Under the pieces are notes generated by a model. The model was not told where the DNA came from. It saw only the letters and a program-made list of their open reading frames with translations, and searched no databases. From JBGCDD01 sp045105075 (GTDB lineage: Bacteria > Pseudomonadota > Alphaproteobacteria > Rhodobacterales > Rhodobacteraceae): a stretch of DNA of 62,661 bases. Below are positions 60,544 to 62,661 of the stretch, piece after piece (the first letter of the stretch is position 1; each line of letters starts with the position of its first letter). The translations under genes and the position numbers were made by a program. The DNA lies in assembly GCA_045105075.1 (NCBI GenBank), contig JBGCDD010000215.1:1-62661 (forward strand). Direction: 5' to 3'.

Positions 60544-60625
60544 GGGCCGGATAAGGGCCTGTTTTGCGCCGAAACAAAAGCGCAATCAGACAGCGTGCCA
60601 TAGCTTTTTGATCAAATCGCCGTGC

Positions 60626-61114
60626 CTAGAGACCATCGAACGCTTTGGCATAGACCAGCGTCTGTTTTGGCATGTCCCCGCCCGGGCCCGCCAAAGCGGT
60701 GTGATCAATCGGATAGGGCGAGGTCAACTGCGAGGCCCGTGTCGTGCTGAACCCGGCAGAGTTGTAAAACAGTGGCTGACCCAACACCACGACGTAGGTG
60801 CCCGAAATCCGTGCCCACTCTGCGATCAGCCCAACCATGCGCCGCCCAATGCGCCGCCCTTGCCATTCTGGATCGACAGCCACCGGTGCCAGACACAGCC
60901 AGTTTGCAGGCGCCACCATCCGGCAAAGCCCCGCATAAGCAATGACTTTGTCCTCAACCGTCATCACCTGCTCGCCCATCATGTCGCCAGCGCGGCGCAG
61001 ATCCTTGACCAACTGCACTTCGTCATCGCCCTTGAACGCGGCAGACAACAGCGCCGAAACATCCGGCTCTTCGCCGAGCACCATAGCACGCATGAAGTCT
61101 GGGCTGGATCTCAT
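60626..61114 (-). CDS. GNAT family N-acetyltransferase
   Basis: A 162-residue acyl-CoA transferase. The acetyl-CoA binding segment VDPEWQGRRIGRRMVGLIAEW is clear, followed by VLGQPLFYNSAGF. This arrangement matches YhbS-like GNAT proteins. The ATG at 61114 gives a usual N-terminus; a GTG at 61144 is possible. Substrate unknown. Confidence 0.88.
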   Translation of the reverse strand: MRSSPDFMRAMVLGEEPDVSALLSAAFKGDDEVQLVKDLRRAGDMMGEQVMTVEDKVIAYAGLCRMVAPANWLCLAPVAVDPEWQGRRIGRRMVGLIAEWARISGTYVVVLGQPLFYNSAGFSTTRASQLTSPYPIDHTALAGPGGDMPKQTLVYAKAFDGL

Positions 61115-61205
61115 CTTGGGTTCTCCACAACCAAAGGTTGCCACAGTTTTGCACGGATGCCTAGTCTTGCAGCACCCGGCGCCTATTCCATGCGGATCGG
61201 GCCAT

Positions 61206-61237
61206 AAAAAAAGGGCGCCCCGAAAGGCGCCCTTTTT
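61206..61237 (-). terminator. Intrinsic terminator of groEL
   Basis: GGGCGCC (61213-61219) pairs with GGCGCCC (61226-61232), flanked by A-run and T-run, so it can work in both directions. It lies 20 bp after the groEL stop. Confidence 0.9.
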
Positions 61238-61256
61238 CGATAACGAAAGCCGTAGC

Positions 61257-62661
61257 TTACATCATGCCGCCCATGCCGCCCATGTCGGGCATGCCGCCTG
61301 GTGCGCCGCCGCCGTCTTTGGATGGCTTATCGGCAACCATGGCTTCGGTTGTGATCAACAGGCCTGCGATGGACGCGGCGTCCTGCAGGGCTGTGCGCAC
61401 AACTTTGGCTGGATCAATCACGCCGAATGCGAACATGTCACCATACTCTTCGGTCTGTGCGTTGAAGCCAAACGAAGCGTCGTCGCTTTCGCGGATCTTG
61501 CCGGCCACAACCGATCCGTCCACGCCTGAGTTCTCGGCGATCTGACGCAGCGGTGCTTCGAGCGCCTTGCGCACGATGGTGATGCCAACGTTCTGGTCGT
61601 TGTTGGCGCCTGTCAGACCCTCAAGAGTCTTGGCACCCTGAACCAGAGCAACGCCACCGCCAACAACGATACCTTCCTGTACGGCCGCACGGGTCGCATT
61701 CAGGGCATCGTCAACGCGGTCTTTGCGCTCTTTGACTTCCACTTCGGTCATGCCACCAACGCGGATCACGGCAACACCGCCGGCCAGCTTGGCCACACGT
61801 TCCTGCAGTTTCTCGCGGTCGTAGTCCGACGTGGTTTCTTCGATCTGACCGCGGATCTGGCTGACGCGCGCTTCGATCTCGGCCTTCTCACCGGACCCGT
61901 CCACAACTGTGGTCTCGTCCTTTGTGATCTGGATCTTCTTGGCGTTGCCAAGCATTTCCATGGTCACGGACTCAAGCTTCATGCCCAGATCTTCAGAGAT
62001 CACCTGACCACCGGTCAGAATGGCGATGTCCTGCAGCATGGCCTTACGACGGTCACCAAAACCAGGCGCTTTGACAGCCGCGATTTTCAGACCACCACGC
62101 AGTTTGTTGACAACCAGAGTGGCCAGCGCTTCGCCTTCCACGTCCTCGGCAATGATCAAAAGCGGCTTCTGGCTCTGGATCACAGCTTCGAGCAGGGGCA
62201 CCATTGGCTGCAGCGACGAGAGTTTCTTCTCGTGCAGCAGGATCATGCAATCTTCCAGCTCTGCGGTCATCTTGTCGGCATTTGTCACGAAGTAGGGCGA
62301 CAGGTAGCCACGGTCGAACTGCATGCCTTCAACAACATCGGTCTCTGTTTCGAGGCCTTTGTTCTCTTCAACAGTGATGACGCCTTCGTTGCCAACTTTC
62401 TGCATCGCACCGGCGATCTGGCTGCCGATTTCGGCTTCGCCATTGGCCGAGATCGTGCCGACCTGGGCCACTTCGTCACTGTCTTTGACTTCGCGCGAGG
62501 CGGCTTTGCTCGACTCAACAACCTTGGCTGTGGCCAGATCGATACCGCGCTTCAGGTCCATCGGGTTCATGCCAGCGGCAACCGATTTCAGACCTTCTTT
62601 GACGATGGCCTGGGCCAGAACCGTCGCAGTTGTCGTGCCGTCGCCGGCTTCGTCATTGGTG
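61257..62661 (-). CDS. groL: Chaperonin GroEL (partial, N-terminus outside window)
   Basis: The C-terminal 467 residues of GroEL (usually about 545). At the window edge it reads TNDEAGDGTTTATVLAQAIV, containing the DGTTT nucleotide-binding motif, and it ends in the flexible MPDMGGMGGMM tail. The apical domain and the second equatorial half are intact. groES should lie just beyond the right edge. Confidence 0.97.
   Translation of the reverse strand, partial: TNDEAGDGTTTATVLAQAIVKEGLKSVAAGMNPMDLKRGIDLATAKVVESSKAASREVKDSDEVAQVGTISANGEAEIGSQIAGAMQKVGNEGVITVEENKGLETETDVVEGMQFDRGYLSPYFVTNADKMTAELEDCMILLHEKKLSSLQPMVPLLEAVIQSQKPLLIIAEDVEGEALATLVVNKLRGGLKIAAVKAPGFGDRRKAMLQDIAILTGGQVISEDLGMKLESVTMEMLGNAKKIQITKDETTVVDGSGEKAEIEARVSQIRGQIEETTSDYDREKLQERVAKLAGGVAVIRVGGMTEVEVKERKDRVDDALNATRAAVQEGIVVGGGVALVQGAKTLEGLTGANNDQNVGITIVRKALEAPLRQIAENSGVDGSVVAGKIRESDDASFGFNAQTEEYGDMFAFGVIDPAKVVRTALQDAASIAGLLITTEAMVADKPSKDGGGAPGGMPDMGGMGGMM

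Overview
The window looks like a chromosomal segment of a marine alphaproteobacterium of the Rhodobacterales (Roseobacter group). This rests on high G+C with tightly packed genes that often overlap by four bases, two complete TRAP transporters, parts of two sugar ABC systems, a fused Sat-CysC protein, the DUF1150/Hsp20 and DUF465/purEK neighbourhoods, a Hint-domain protein of the Rhodobacterales type, and groEL with a GGM-rich tail. The species assignment is inferred from gene content only. No tRNA, rRNA, insertion sequence, prophage or CRISPR array was seen.

Layout. 1-4123 (minus): a LacI-controlled sugar locus with the regulator, a sugar isomerase/epimerase interrupted by an in-frame amber codon, a Gfo/Idh/MocA dehydrogenase and the start of an ABC sugar-binding protein; three copies of one 16-bp operator-like motif tie it together. 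4514-10523 (plus): a TRAP transporter (dctPQM) coupled to an amidase, a two-helix membrane protein, a D-2-hydroxyacid dehydrogenase and an EthD-like protein. 10580-24339: a galactoside locus, with an ABC ATPase and IclR regulator divergent from a binding protein, two permeases (the first frameshifted), GH4 alpha-galactosidase, an SDR dehydrogenase whose catalytic Lys is Asn, DgoK, DgoA, a lactonase, GH42 beta-galactosidase, an FAD oxidoreductase and a HpcH/HpaI aldolase. These fit a non-phosphorylated galactose route (De Ley-Doudoroff), but the galactonate dehydratase is absent from the window. 24346-30221: a second TRAP system (dctPQM-iclR, minus) divergent from a GMC oxidoreductase across an 11-5-11 inverted repeat.

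30295-37520 (plus) is the most unusual part: a seven-gene, translationally coupled run with a cation/proton antiporter and three separate Rieske [2Fe-2S] domains, one fused to a glutamate-synthase-like FMN/[3Fe-4S] domain, one to a ferric-reductase-like haem b membrane domain, and one to a thiamine-diphosphate enzyme, interleaved with three unrecognised membrane proteins. I know of no described pathway with this composition; it looks like an electron-transfer module around a ThDP enzyme.

37627-62661 is mostly core genome: a 25-residue lipoprotein, a KAS III homologue, ArsH with a CII-like regulator, tdk, csaA, proC, a YbjN protein, UbiK, lgt, a MidA-type methyltransferase, pgeF, a Hint protein, an Lrp regulator, trxB, a membrane cyclase containing a ferredoxin domain, sat-cysC, a GT10-like transferase, PhzF, DUF1150/Hsp20, DUF465, purEK, a lone phnM, a lipase, a DMT exporter, a GNAT protein and groEL (running off the right edge).

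Three lesions in catabolic genes within the first 18 kb (amber codon, frameshift, active-site substitution) suggest either recent decay of sugar catabolism or, for the first two, sequence errors.
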